NCBI GenBank assembly: GCA_963920575.1
Contig: OY986971.1
Location: 26,199,537 to 26,263,536, forward strand
DNA from: Narthecium ossifragum
Taxonomy: Eukaryota; Streptophyta; Magnoliopsida; Dioscoreales; Nartheciaceae
Length of the DNA stretch: 64,000 bases
Direction of reading: 5' to 3'
Shown: one piece after another, positions 1-10,189 of the stretch
How positions within the stretch are numbered: position 1 is the first letter of the stretch
Layout of the letters: each line of letters opens with the position of its first letter
Program-made: the position numbers and the translations under genes
Notes under the pieces: model-generated
The model's database searches: none
What the model saw: the letters and a program-made list of their open reading frames with translations, nothing else
Told to the model about the DNA's origin: nothing

Positions 1-2540
1 CGGTCCATTGGTATTGGCCATTCAGGGTGTAGAAAGGAAAGATGGTTTGCTGAAGGATTTGGATGATTCCGGCATCATCACCAAAGACAACGGAGAGATG
101 GATGGCTCTTTAGAACCTGGTAAAGGTGACATTGTTATTGCAATCCAAAAAAATGAGAAGAAAGATAATCAATTGGAGGCCTCAACTTGTGATTCTAATG
201 TTGCTATAGATAGCGTAGAAAAGAAAGATGGTTCCTTGGATGCCAACACGGGTGTTTCTGTTGCTGCTATTCATATAGGTGAGAAGACAGATTGGTCGTT
301 GGAAGCCACCACCAGTAATTCCATTGTTGTCATTGAGGGTAAAGAGAAGGGTTTGGAGGTGAAGGGTTGCGATGGCCCTGCAGATGCTGGCTCAAAGAAG
401 GCCAGTATTTCGAGGACATCAAACTATCACGGAGTAACCAGGTGCGCTGATTAAAGTGGTTCACTGTCTTCTATTTTGGCCTTGCATGATATCGATTATT
501 GCAGCTGTTAGAACCAATTGATAATACGCAAGGCAAATATGATACTTGGTTTTTGTCAAGTGTAGTATTTTTTGAAAGGAAGTTGTGGTGCAATGCTTAT
601 CGCTTTTTGGCTACATGGGTTGCAGGCATAGGTGGACTAGGAAATATGAAGCTCATTTGTGGGATGGCACTATAAATATAGAAACCCGGAGGCGAAAAGG
701 GAAACAAGGTATACAGAGGTATCCTTTTCTTTTCTTTACTCTTCGGAATACAGAAAGGGATTTGGAAAGGCTAAATTTAATCTCGCTGTCATGTCCCATA
801 TGAGATGAATGGCAAGAAACAACTATACGAGTCTCAACCTAACTTTTAGCGAGGATATGTCTCTAACTTTCTGAATATGCTTTCGTTCAAGTGCCTTCTC
901 TAGCTTGTTGGTTAAGGATATATGTGTTGAGGCTTTGCTTTGCATGCCAATATTCTCATGTTATTTTCATCATCTATGTAAAGCTTACCTCCTGTCCTGT
1001 TGTAGCTAATAATGAACTCCACAATTCTGCCTTGCCACTATACATAGCTGACATCTGAAACAAGCATTTTGTTGAACTCTAAAGCCAAATCATGATTATA
1101 ATGAGTTTTTTATCCATGCCTTTATCTGTCAATGTCTGCTTTAGTCGAATGGATATTCACCATCCATTTGGGTTTCTTGAGCAGAATTTTGAACTAGTTT
1201 CTTTGGTTTAGTCGTCCTTATCTTGCATTGCTTTGCATATTAGCCCTCGGAAATTTATAGAATTGTGTTTTTCCCACCATTCTCCGCAGCTATCTGAGCC
1301 ATTATTTTACTTTGTAATTGGGTTTGATATAACTTATCTTTCTTCATTCAAAGCAAAGAACAGAAGTCCACTGAACTTCTCTTTCTTCATTCAAAGCAAA
1401 GAACAGAAGTCCACTGAACTTGGGTAGTTTGATTGACTATAAGTTGATAAATAGGATTGATTGATTGGAGTGTCAATTGATAAGCATTATGGAGTCATCA
1501 TCTGCTTGTCCAGGTTGATTTTTTTGTCGTTATTCAAAATTGTTTTTCTGTTATAATTTGGTTTCTAACTGTCACTTTTTGTGATTGTGGTTCATGCTGC
1601 GATGATGCATCAGTCTATCTTGGTATGTTACATCTACTTGAAATTAGGCTTGTTTATAGTTTTCATTTGGCTGATACATACCATTTCATGGAGTAACAAA
1701 TGGAAACTTCCTGCAGGAGGTTATGACTCTGAGGAAAAGGCGGCAAGGGCTTATGACCTTGCAGCTCTTAAGTACTGGGGCCTAAGTCCCGGGACCAAGC
1801 TAAATTATCCTGTGCGTCTACTGCTTTTTTTTCACTTCTCATGCAGTCCTCTTCATCTGATGGTATTTGTGCATGTGTTGTCCTAGGAACTCAGTAGTCA
1901 GTACTCCCCTTTGTTTCAGTCATCTTCGCCGCTCGCAGTGTTCACTGCTTCGTTTTCTCACTAGCGTACTTTCAGGTGTCAGACTATGAGAAAGAACTCG
2001 AGGAAATGAAAAACATGTCTCAGGATGAATGGGTTCAGTCACTGAGAAGGTCCTGTCAAAATGTCCCCCTCAACTGTTAGCAGGTACTTGTTCGGCACTG
2101 AAATCCTCACTCTGTTTGGTTGATGTCTCAGGAAGAGTAGCTGTTTCGCCAGAGGAGTATCAGCTTATCGAGGTGTTACAAGGTCGACTCCTGTTTTCAT
2201 GGACTTCATCTTTTTATTGCCAATTTTCTTATTTATTTATCATATATGAGCTAATAGCATACTCTTACCTTCTAGAAGACGGAAAGATGGAAAATGGCAA
2301 GCTCGTTTGGGATCGGTTGCAGGCACTAGAGCTATGTTTCTTGGAGCTTTCGGTGATGACACTCTCCCCTCCTTCCAACCTTATGTTTCAGCTGAAACCA
2401 TAGATCAACTCGATCTAATACTTCCTTTTCTTAAATCAGAAACAGAGGAAGAAGCTGCGATAGCTTATGACATCGCTGCCATCGAGCTACGTGGCTTAAA
2501 CGCCATTACCAATTTTGACATCAGCAACTACAAGCGATAG
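1..2540 (+). CDS. AP2-like double-AP2-domain transcription factor, copy 1 (5' end outside window)
   Basis: This gene encodes a nuclear DNA-binding protein of the AP2/AINTEGUMENTA-like/WRINKLED class. The exons I deduce are <1-441, 626-708, 1614-1622 (a 9-nt micro-exon coding VYL), 1717-1811, 1976-2049, 2132-2182, 2276-2352 and 2440-2540. The frame is open to the left edge, so the start lies upstream. The visible N-terminus is acidic and made of five or so degenerate 21-residue units around EKKDGSLEA. AP2 domain 1 reads [45 protein letters not shown]; domain 2 reads [18 protein letters not shown] and ends [13 protein letters not shown]. Compared with copies 2 and 3 it ends just after domain 2, and the usually conserved YLGTF is MFLGAF. 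The donor after 2049 (GTCCTG) is weak. It could be expressed or in early decay. Family assignment is firm; exact orthology is not. Confidence 0.85.
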
Positions 2541-3682
2541 AAAAAGAGCCCCTTCAGCTGGAGCTATAGAGTCACTCAGCTTTTGATACCAAATATCACT
2601 TAAAACACAGATCATCACAACTTTTTCACTGCTTTGGAGAGGTCTTTCAGATGTCGGTTGCGTCTGCAATTTTTAGTTCTCCTTTCTCGGTGTAAAAGTC
2701 CCTTTGAGATCAGTGAATTCTAAAGTGGTCTTTCCAGTCGAAGTAGCTTTGTCATGGGGTTTTTATGTTCTCTACCCTGTTTTTTTATTCTCTCTTTTTT
2801 TTTTTTGGATAAATTCTCACAAAATTGATGCGTAGGAAAATTATAGTTGGCTGCATGACTGATAAATCCGAGGTGTGTTTAGTTTTTATCGGCTGCGTCA
2901 TGTGATAAAAGGGTGCGTTTGGCTCAGGCGGATCAGATGAGATCTGTGGAATCCGCTCCCGTGGATCTTGCTGAAATTGGGATCCGTCTAAGAAGGATCA
3001 TGATTTCTGGGATCCGTGTGCAATGCAGGACAGGTAGATCCGATGGGGCCAATGGATTTCCTAATGGATATATCATACTGAACCGTACACTGTACTTCTA
3101 ACCCGAATCCGATTCCTTAAACAGATCCGGAATGTCAGAGTGCACTGTACATCTCACGAACGCCACTTTCATGCCTCGAGTTCAGCGCCGGCTTGTGATT
3201 ATCACCGTCCCCCACGTGCGAGAAGAGTCCAACGCCCGGCGTCGGTGATCTCGAGGCAAATCAATCGGACCCAAAGACGTGGAGATCCGAGCTGGCACGT
3301 ATCTCTAGGCACGGGGTGTTATAGAAGAAAATAAAACAAGCCAAAAAAAGAGCGACCCAAAGCCTCCTGCCTTCGTCTCCCTTCTCTTCTGCGACTCTTC
3401 TTCTCGAACGTCACCATAAGAACCCCTTTCTTCCAGCTTTTTATCCTCTTAATTCCTAGATTCCGGGAAGAAAGGTGCGAACTTTCTCCGATTTTTGGCG
3501 CTTTTATCACCCTTTCGCACTTGGGTATCTTCGATTTCGCCCCATTTTTTCTTCTTTTAGTCACAAGATTTCCTTTTATCTCTCTCAACGTCAATTGAAC
3601 CCAAATTTTATTGGTTTCTACTGGTTTTACGAACACTTCATGCCGTATTGCACTTATTACTCTTACTTTAGTGTTTGAAGAG
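2541..3682. other. Intergenic region and leader of AP2-like copy 2
   Basis: No gene is seen here. From about 2911 (GTGCGTTTGGCTC) to about 3140 the base composition and repeated GGATC-rich words resemble the Tourist-like elements at 29358 and 33720, but I could not find a matching right end. Positions about 3330-3682 are pyrimidine-rich and fit a 5' untranslated leader for the gene starting at 3683. Confidence 0.45.
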
Positions 3683-6550
3683 ATGGGGGAACCGGATAAA
3701 ACGCCGCCGACGGCGGCGGAGGAGCTCTGCGACCGCCCCACTGATTTTCCATTGGAGGATTGTGTTGCAGAGAAGAAGGATGATTTTTCTGTTGAGTCTA
3801 GCGACGAGGAGAAGAAGGATCTGAGTTTTGCTATAGTTAGTGAGGAAAATAAGGGTGATGAGTTCATGGCCATTATGCAGAGTACCGAGCAGAAGTGTGG
3901 TATTTTGGAAGGTGTCGGTGGTGGAATAATGGTTATTGAGGGTGATGAAAGGGGATTGGAGAAGAATGCTGGCGGCGATGGCGTTGCTGCCATTGTGGAG
4001 AGGAAGAAGTCGGCCATACCGAGGACGTCAAGCTATCATGGAGTTACTAGGTGAGTTCTTCATTCTTCTTCTGGAATTTTGATTATAATTGGATTTTTGA
4101 TAATAAATTAGTGCCTTTAAATGCTAAAAGTTTGGTGTTATCTACTTGTCGTCTGTGTTATCCTGGCTTTGATAGAACTACATCGTCTATGTATGGCATG
4201 TATGGCTGTAACTCGTCTCTCTTACTAGAGATTTAATGGCGTTAATGGTCTGAAAAAGGTGATATGATGAGTTTTTTTTGTAGGTGATTTAAGGGGATGG
4301 AGATGCTTACCACGGAGAACGTTGTAATTTGCAGGCACAGATGGACAGGAAAGTATGAAGCTCATTTGTGGGATGGCTCTGTCAACATTGAAAGCCGTAA
4401 GAGGAAAGGGAAGCAAGGTACAAGGAGGTATTTTCTTGTTTTTGATGGAAATCTGGTTCATGTTCTCAAAAAGCTTGTAAAGAACTGGGAAGAAAGGGGC
4501 CGTACATATCGTAGGATGAGCTCATAAAAAGTCGTGTACTTCGTTCCACCAGTTCTTTTAATGATCAGCTTGGCAGTAGTGATGCATGTCGTGATAAGTA
4601 CTTGACTGTATTTTTCCCGTTTAAAGTCTTGGGCAAAAAAGCAAAGTGATTTGGTCATACCTTTTGTTTTCCAATTATTTGATGACTTCTAAGTATTATT
4701 GTGCGCACTATGCCTCCTGGATTGTCGCCATTGTCAATTTGTCATCTTGGTTGTGCAAATCTTCAATTTTTGGGTTGTTTTTAGACCAACATGATATAAA
4801 TATGCTTTGAAGACCATTATGACAAAGGGCTGCCTGGCAGATTAACATGGCTTCAGAACAAGCCTTAGTTGTGTAATCGTGTTTCTCCACTCGAGAGATT
4901 CATTGTATCCAGTCCAGCCTACTCTATGTACCTCTCAAAAAATATGTTTCTTGATACTCTTTTCAATGCTTTCTCATGCAAAATTTCTTTCCACCATACT
5001 GTAGCTATTATTCATGGCAGCTATGACAGGCAAACTCTTAGAAAGTTTGTCAGTTGTTGCAGTCTACTTCCTACCTTTGATCGTTGGGAATTAACTTTGT
5101 TATGATGGACAAACATACAGTTGAGCACTAGTAGAGTCTGCTGAAGACCGTGTGTGCTTGATGGACTTTTTTACAGCTATAGCATTCTTTCTTAATGAAA
5201 GACTTCAACGGAACAGTCTGGACTCTTCTGCATTCAGCTACCTCAGTAGGCAATCCAATGTTTTTCTAACTTATAGAAGCATGATATTTAGCACTTTTCT
5301 ATGAATTAGAGTTCGGTGTTGAATTTCTGATTCTCCTTACAGCCATGGCTGTCTTATGACTCATCTTGCAGTTGAGCATCACTGCCCAACTTATTGGTTG
5401 TCTATTTCAGGTTTTCTAGTAGTATTCTTGACTATAGTTCCTTGACTATAGTTCCTGGTGAAGGAACAAAACAAGTTGGTTTACTTTTGAAGATTCTGGC
5501 TAAAGTCTGAAGATAGTATTTCCTTAGTTATGCGGACATGAAATACATCTTTTTATATCTATGTTTGTTTTCTTGTGGTTGCTGAATGTTCTTGCTGTTG
5601 GCGGACGCAAATGATTCTGAAATGCTGTATCAGTTTATCTTGGTAAGTGGTGCAAGACAAAATGGTTGTGGTTTCATACGATTAACGAAAGTTCTTATCT
5701 TGATTGATGGTAACTTTGTGCAGGAGGATATGACTCTGAGGAAAGAGCAGCAAGGGCTTACGACCTTGCAGCTCTTAAATACTGGGGTGTAAACTGTGGT
5801 ACCAAATTAAATTTCCCTGTAAGTCTGATTAATAATACCAGCAACAATGACATGCAGAGCTAATTCTTTCCGCCCCTGCTCTTTCTTTCCACCACAAGCT
5901 GCAATTAATAGTCCTTATAGTTCTTAGGAGAAACCCATCTTTGCAGGTTTCAGATTATGAGAAAGAACTTGAGGAAATGAACAACTTGTCCAAGGATGTA
6001 TGGGTTCAATCTCTGAGAAGGTATCCCTTTTAATGCTTTTGTGAAGTGTCTGAGATCTTCTTCTTTTTTTATCACACATTTATTGACTCTTGTTGCTCTG
6101 AATTATCACCCAGGAGGAGTAGTTGTTTCTCAAGAGGAATTTCTGCCTATAGAGGAGTTACAAGGCAGTGTGACTATTCTCTTACTTGATAATTACTGCA
6201 TAGCTTTCTCTCTATCGACATTTCATCAGACCTAATAAACCTGTTCATCGATTATAGAAGGCAGAAAGACGGCAGATGGCAAGCTCGACTAGGCTCCGTT
6301 GCTGGCACCAGAGATATCTACCTCGGGACATTTAGTAAGCTCCCTTCTTTCTCCACTATTGGTTTTCTCTTCAAATTCGTAAAATTTCTGCACTTTGTTC
6401 GAATAATGTGTTAATCTAGAAACCGAGGAAGAGGCTGCCATTGCCTATGACATCGCTGCAGTAAAGCTACGTGGCCGGAATGCGGTGACCAACTTCGACA
6501 TTAGCAACTATATGGATGGCGGCATTCCTCGACTGCAAGGAGACGATTGA
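3683..6550 (+). CDS. AP2-like double-AP2-domain transcription factor, copy 2
   Basis: A nuclear transcription factor of 295 residues. Exons: 3683-4050, 4335-4417, 5634-5642 (9-nt VYL micro-exon), 5724-5818, 5947-6020, 6114-6164, 6258-6334 and 6420-6550; the sum is a multiple of three. I start at ATG 3683, the first ATG in the open frame. The N-terminal 115 residues are acidic (runs of EEKKD) with no domain I recognise. AP2 domain 1 is [20 protein letters not shown]...[25 protein letters not shown]. The linker is [11 protein letters not shown]...SLRR, and domain 2 is [18 protein letters not shown]...DIYLGTF...[10 protein letters not shown]. The tail is only about a dozen residues, unlike the long tails of AINTEGUMENTA-type proteins. 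The intron after 6164 starts with GC if length is conserved; a GT donor three bases on would add one Gln. This is the best preserved member of the cluster together with copy 3. Confidence 0.9.
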
Positions 6551-7049
6551 AACAGATAGGAAACGGTCCCTACTTCAAAATAGACCCGAAGCAGATGTCA
6601 CTAGAAGCCCCTTCTTCGACTGCAAGATTAATCATCTGTAACTTGATAACTGCTGTTAATCTGCTTTTGACTGAGGAACATAAGTTTGATGCATGTCTGA
6701 GTGTATTGAGCTGTTTATGCACTTGTGTTGAACCCAAGCTAATTTCAGCAATGTAGATATTTGCCATTATCAGTGAAATGTAGTTTGGATATGTTCTTCA
6801 TTTTTGAAGGAGTAATGTTTTGTGTACATGGACATGTGGCATGTGTAATGCACATATCATCGAATTGGTAGTCTAATACCGATTCGTTCATGTAGTCTAT
6901 CGGTAGTACTGATTGAATTATATCGGTAGTGAGGTACCGATTGGTTGATAGAGTCTATCGGTATCTCACTAGTGATGGACTAGATGAATAATTCAATCGG
7001 TAGTGGACTATCGATTTATTGATCTAGTCCATCGATAGTGGTCTATCGA

Positions 7050-9461
7050 TGTCGCGCCCCGACCCGCGAAAGCCCAACCGGGCCGGGCGACGCGAACCGG
7101 AACCTAACTAAATGCGGAAATAAAGGCGAGGGGTTCCCCCAACTTACTGATTTCACAAATCAATTCATAAGTAACCCTGAATATTACAACAAATTTAAAC
7201 CTCAACAAATATAATATAATAATCCAAAACCTCAAAAGGGGTTACAACAGTTTATACATCATACTGACGCCGCCGCGCCACCAAACACCTGCCCGGTAGG
7301 GGCTACTGAAGAAGAGCTGGCGTCTGCACCTGCAAACGCAGCCCGAGTAGGAGTGAGCATAAAGCTCAGTAGGGTTCTACACTACGTCACACAGAAGGAA
7401 GGGGAGCGCAAGAGTGTCGTCCTCAAGTAAGACCTGGGTGTATACAGGGGTCCCATAACCCCACCGCGTGTCCCTGAGGCCCACGAACATGGTCGCACTC
7501 AGTAGCAGGAAACAACACTGCTGGCCCACAAGCAGGTACCGGCACTGCAGGCGGGAAACTGCACCGCTAAGTAGTCAACCTCTCTACTCAAGGGTCAACA
7601 CAGTGGAACACGGGCTACACCTCAGCATCATGACTCAAGGCCGACACGACCTCTATAATCACCAAGCAACATGTGTACCAGTCATCTAAGCCTATCATCA
7701 AGTTTGACCGGACACCACAATTCGAACCGGGTCCTAACTACCCAACCCCGGTCCTAGGGCTAAATCCGAGCTTCCAGCCTCGGGACGGCGATCCACAAAT
7801 CACCCACGCCCTAACCTTATGCAACTAATGCACAACAGAGAATGCATGCTATGCACATACACAAGCAAGAGAAATAAACATGCAACAGTATGTTCAGGCA
7901 ATATACAAGTCTAACAGGATCGCTGCAGCGGTACTACCAACCGCTGCCAGCCGATCCGCAGCGGGTCCCGGCATTACGACGGTACCAAGACCGTCAACCG
8001 CGGACTCCTGCAACGGGAAGCAACCCCGAAAACTTCGATGAACAGTAAAAATATATTATTATAATCCGAGCTTATAATATTATACTCAAAACAGCTAATC
8101 AAAACTCCATAAAACACCGTCAGCCGACTTGGGATCGATCCGGAACAATTTGGATCGATCCAAAGCTCCATACCAACCCATAAAACGCCATCAGCCAACT
8201 TGGGATCGATCCGGAACAATTTGGATCGATCCAAAGCTTCAAACCAACCCATAAAACGCCATCAGCCAACTTGGGATCGATCCGGAACAATTTGGATCGA
8301 TCCAAAGCTTCAAACCAACCCATAAAACGCCATCAGCCAACTTGGGATCGATCCGGAACAATTTGGATCGATCCAAAGCTCATACCAACTTCAGATCAGC
8401 CTCGTCGCAGGCCACGAGAAAAATCACCAAAATTCGTAGAAAAATCGTAAAAATATGAAATAAGATGGAATGGAAAGCTAACTGAGAGATCTACAACTAT
8501 CATGTTTATCAAAAGCCAAGATCATACACGTACACACCGGAAAACTCACCGCAAGCCGGCTGTTCTTCAAGAACAGCAGAAAACCGAAAAATCCGAGATT
8601 AATCATGCATAAATCCTACTCAAATCTCAACCAAAGATCATGAAACTTATATCAGTAATTCTAACATACAAGATGCATCCAACAACACAATTTCATCAAG
8701 ATCTAACGGCTAGATCTAACTAAACCCAATAATTAACTCATGTAGGCAGAACACCTACCAAACTGCGCATTCCTCGGTTGATTCCCCGCGAGTTGATCAC
8801 CAACAAGGTTCCAAACAACTTCAGGGAGCTTCTTCTCGTCACCACGGATCCAACAAGCTTTAGAACGTCCAAAACGGTGGCCGGAGGAGGGAGAACGGAG
8901 GAGAAGAAGATGGCTGCCCCGGAAGGAAACAGAGGAAAAACAGAACCGCGGGAGAGAAGGAAGGAGAAGGAAGAAGAAGAGAAGGAGAAGAGAAGGGGAA
9001 GGCCAGGGAAGGAGGGGGAAGCTGAAGGAGAAGGTGAAGGAGAGGGTGAAGGAGAGGACCTCTCCTCTGACCAAGGAGAGCGACGGCAGCTCAACTGCTC
9101 TGCTGCAGTTCAACTGCCCTGCACAGTGCCCGGATCGATCCAAGGCCAATATGGATCGATCCAAGATGGGTTGGATCGATCCGAACGGGTCAAAAAACCC
9201 ACCGACTCGCTCACGAGTCCGATCGATCGCTCCTCAGAACGACCGATCGCTCAAGGGTCGTAAGCTGCCCAAAAGCAAGCTTTAGCGCGCCCGAGCGGGG
9301 ATCTTCCGATCCCGGGTCCACCTAACCATTCTAATCAAACACTAACACAAACAAGGTCAGTGTGTGCACACGCGGGTGTGAAACAAACCGACAAGGCGCA
9401 ATTTACCAAATTGCCCTTGTGGTCCACAACGAGCCATAGGGTAGAGGGACAGGTCATCACA
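7050..9461 (+). mobile_element. Solo LTR of an LTR retrotransposon (copy A)
   Basis: The element begins TGTCGCGCCCCGACCCG and ends GGTCATCACA, so it has TG...CA ends, and is flanked by a perfect 5-bp target duplication ATCGA (7045-7049 and 9462-9466). No internal retrotransposon domain lies between the duplications, so this is a 2.4-kb solo LTR left by LTR-LTR recombination. A second copy lies inverted at 25236-27580. The length and GC-rich TGTCGCGCCCC start suggest a Ty3/Gypsy family, which is inference only. Open frames inside it (for example 8778-9263) are low-complexity shadows. Confidence 0.9.
8108..8391. repeat. Four tandem 71-bp repeats inside solo LTR A
   Basis: Units start at 8108, 8179, 8250 and 8321 with an exact 71-bp period. 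Each unit contains the palindrome GGATCGATCC twice. The other LTR copy (25236-27580) lacks this array at the corresponding position, so the array expanded within this copy or lineage. Confidence 0.9.
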
Positions 9462-9466
9462 ATCGA

Positions 9467-10189
9467 TGGACTACATGAAAGAATCGGTAATCCACTACTG
9501 ATTTAGGCATGTGTAATACACATATGACGTCAGCATGTACACCAATCAGCGTTTTTTTTTAAATTCTTTCACCTTAAATTAAAAAAATATGCGAATTTTA
9601 TTTTTCAGTGGCTTAACTTGAACATTTTTCAGCGCAGCAATCCATTTTAAGTTTTTAAATCATCTCATAGTGAATTAAATCTCGATGTCTTTCGGTGATT
9701 TTTTCTCTTTGGACTCTAGAAATCAGAAATAATTAAGACTTCGCAATACGAGATAAAATAAAGGGTTAAAAATCTCTAGTCTCTAGCACGTATCTTAGTG
9801 CAAGAATAATGATCCATCTATCATCGTGTATTCGCCTCGAGATCCGCTCTTTCCCACGTGACAGTCCAGGAGATTCCTCACGAGCGCTTGGCTGGAGGCA
9901 TTCGCGATCCGCTCACCTCCGGTTACGTCACCATACTCATCTCTTACCAAGGTCCAAGACCCTAGTCTCTCTCTCTCTCTCACTAGGGTTTTCATTTTCC
10001 CCCCAAATTAATCCCGCTTTTCTCTTAATTTCCCCCTTTTGAATCCCTTAAAAAACTCGATTTGCTCTGGAAACTAGTTTGTCCACCATTCTTGTTCTAA
10101 TTTTGTCGATTTTTTTTCCAAAGATAAGAAAGGCTTTGTTGGGGGTTCTTAGAATCGAAGAGAGGAGAAAATTAGGTTTCTTTACTCCG
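9467..10189. promoter_or_regulatory. Upstream region of AP2-like copy 3 with CT tract
   Basis: After the right end of the MITE-like element (9542) comes AT-rich DNA, then a CT microsatellite at 9965-9982 and a pyrimidine-rich stretch up to the ATG at 10190. This is the typical position and composition of a plant promoter and 5' leader. No TATA box could be fixed with confidence. Confidence 0.4.

Larger units (their letters stand above)
6822..9542. mobile_element. MITE-like element with GTGTACATG termini, split by a solo LTR
   Basis: The left end (from 6822, GTGTACATGGACATGTG) and the reverse complement of the right end (to 9542) both start GTGTACATG and continue with related ATGTGTAAT words. 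The roughly 300 bp of the element proper (6822-7049 plus 9462-9542) is full of short inverted words such as ATCGGTAGT and ACTACCGAT. The solo LTR at 7050-9461 sits inside it and so is younger. A related sequence occurs at about 21590-21760. I saw no clear target duplication at the outer ends, so the superfamily is unassigned. Confidence 0.55.

Noticed and set aside
3319..4017. Minus-strand frame of 232 codons
   Set aside because: It is antisense to exon 1 and the leader of AP2-like copy 2; the Ser-rich composition follows from the opposite strand.
8108..8391. Regular repeats resembling a CRISPR array
   Set aside because: Contiguous 71-bp tandem units without unique spacers, inside a plant LTR.
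8733..9285. Several overlapping frames of 80-160 codons on both strands
   Set aside because: They lie inside the solo LTR, are Glu/Lys- or Ser/Pro-rich low-complexity translations of a purine-rich tract, and show no domain.
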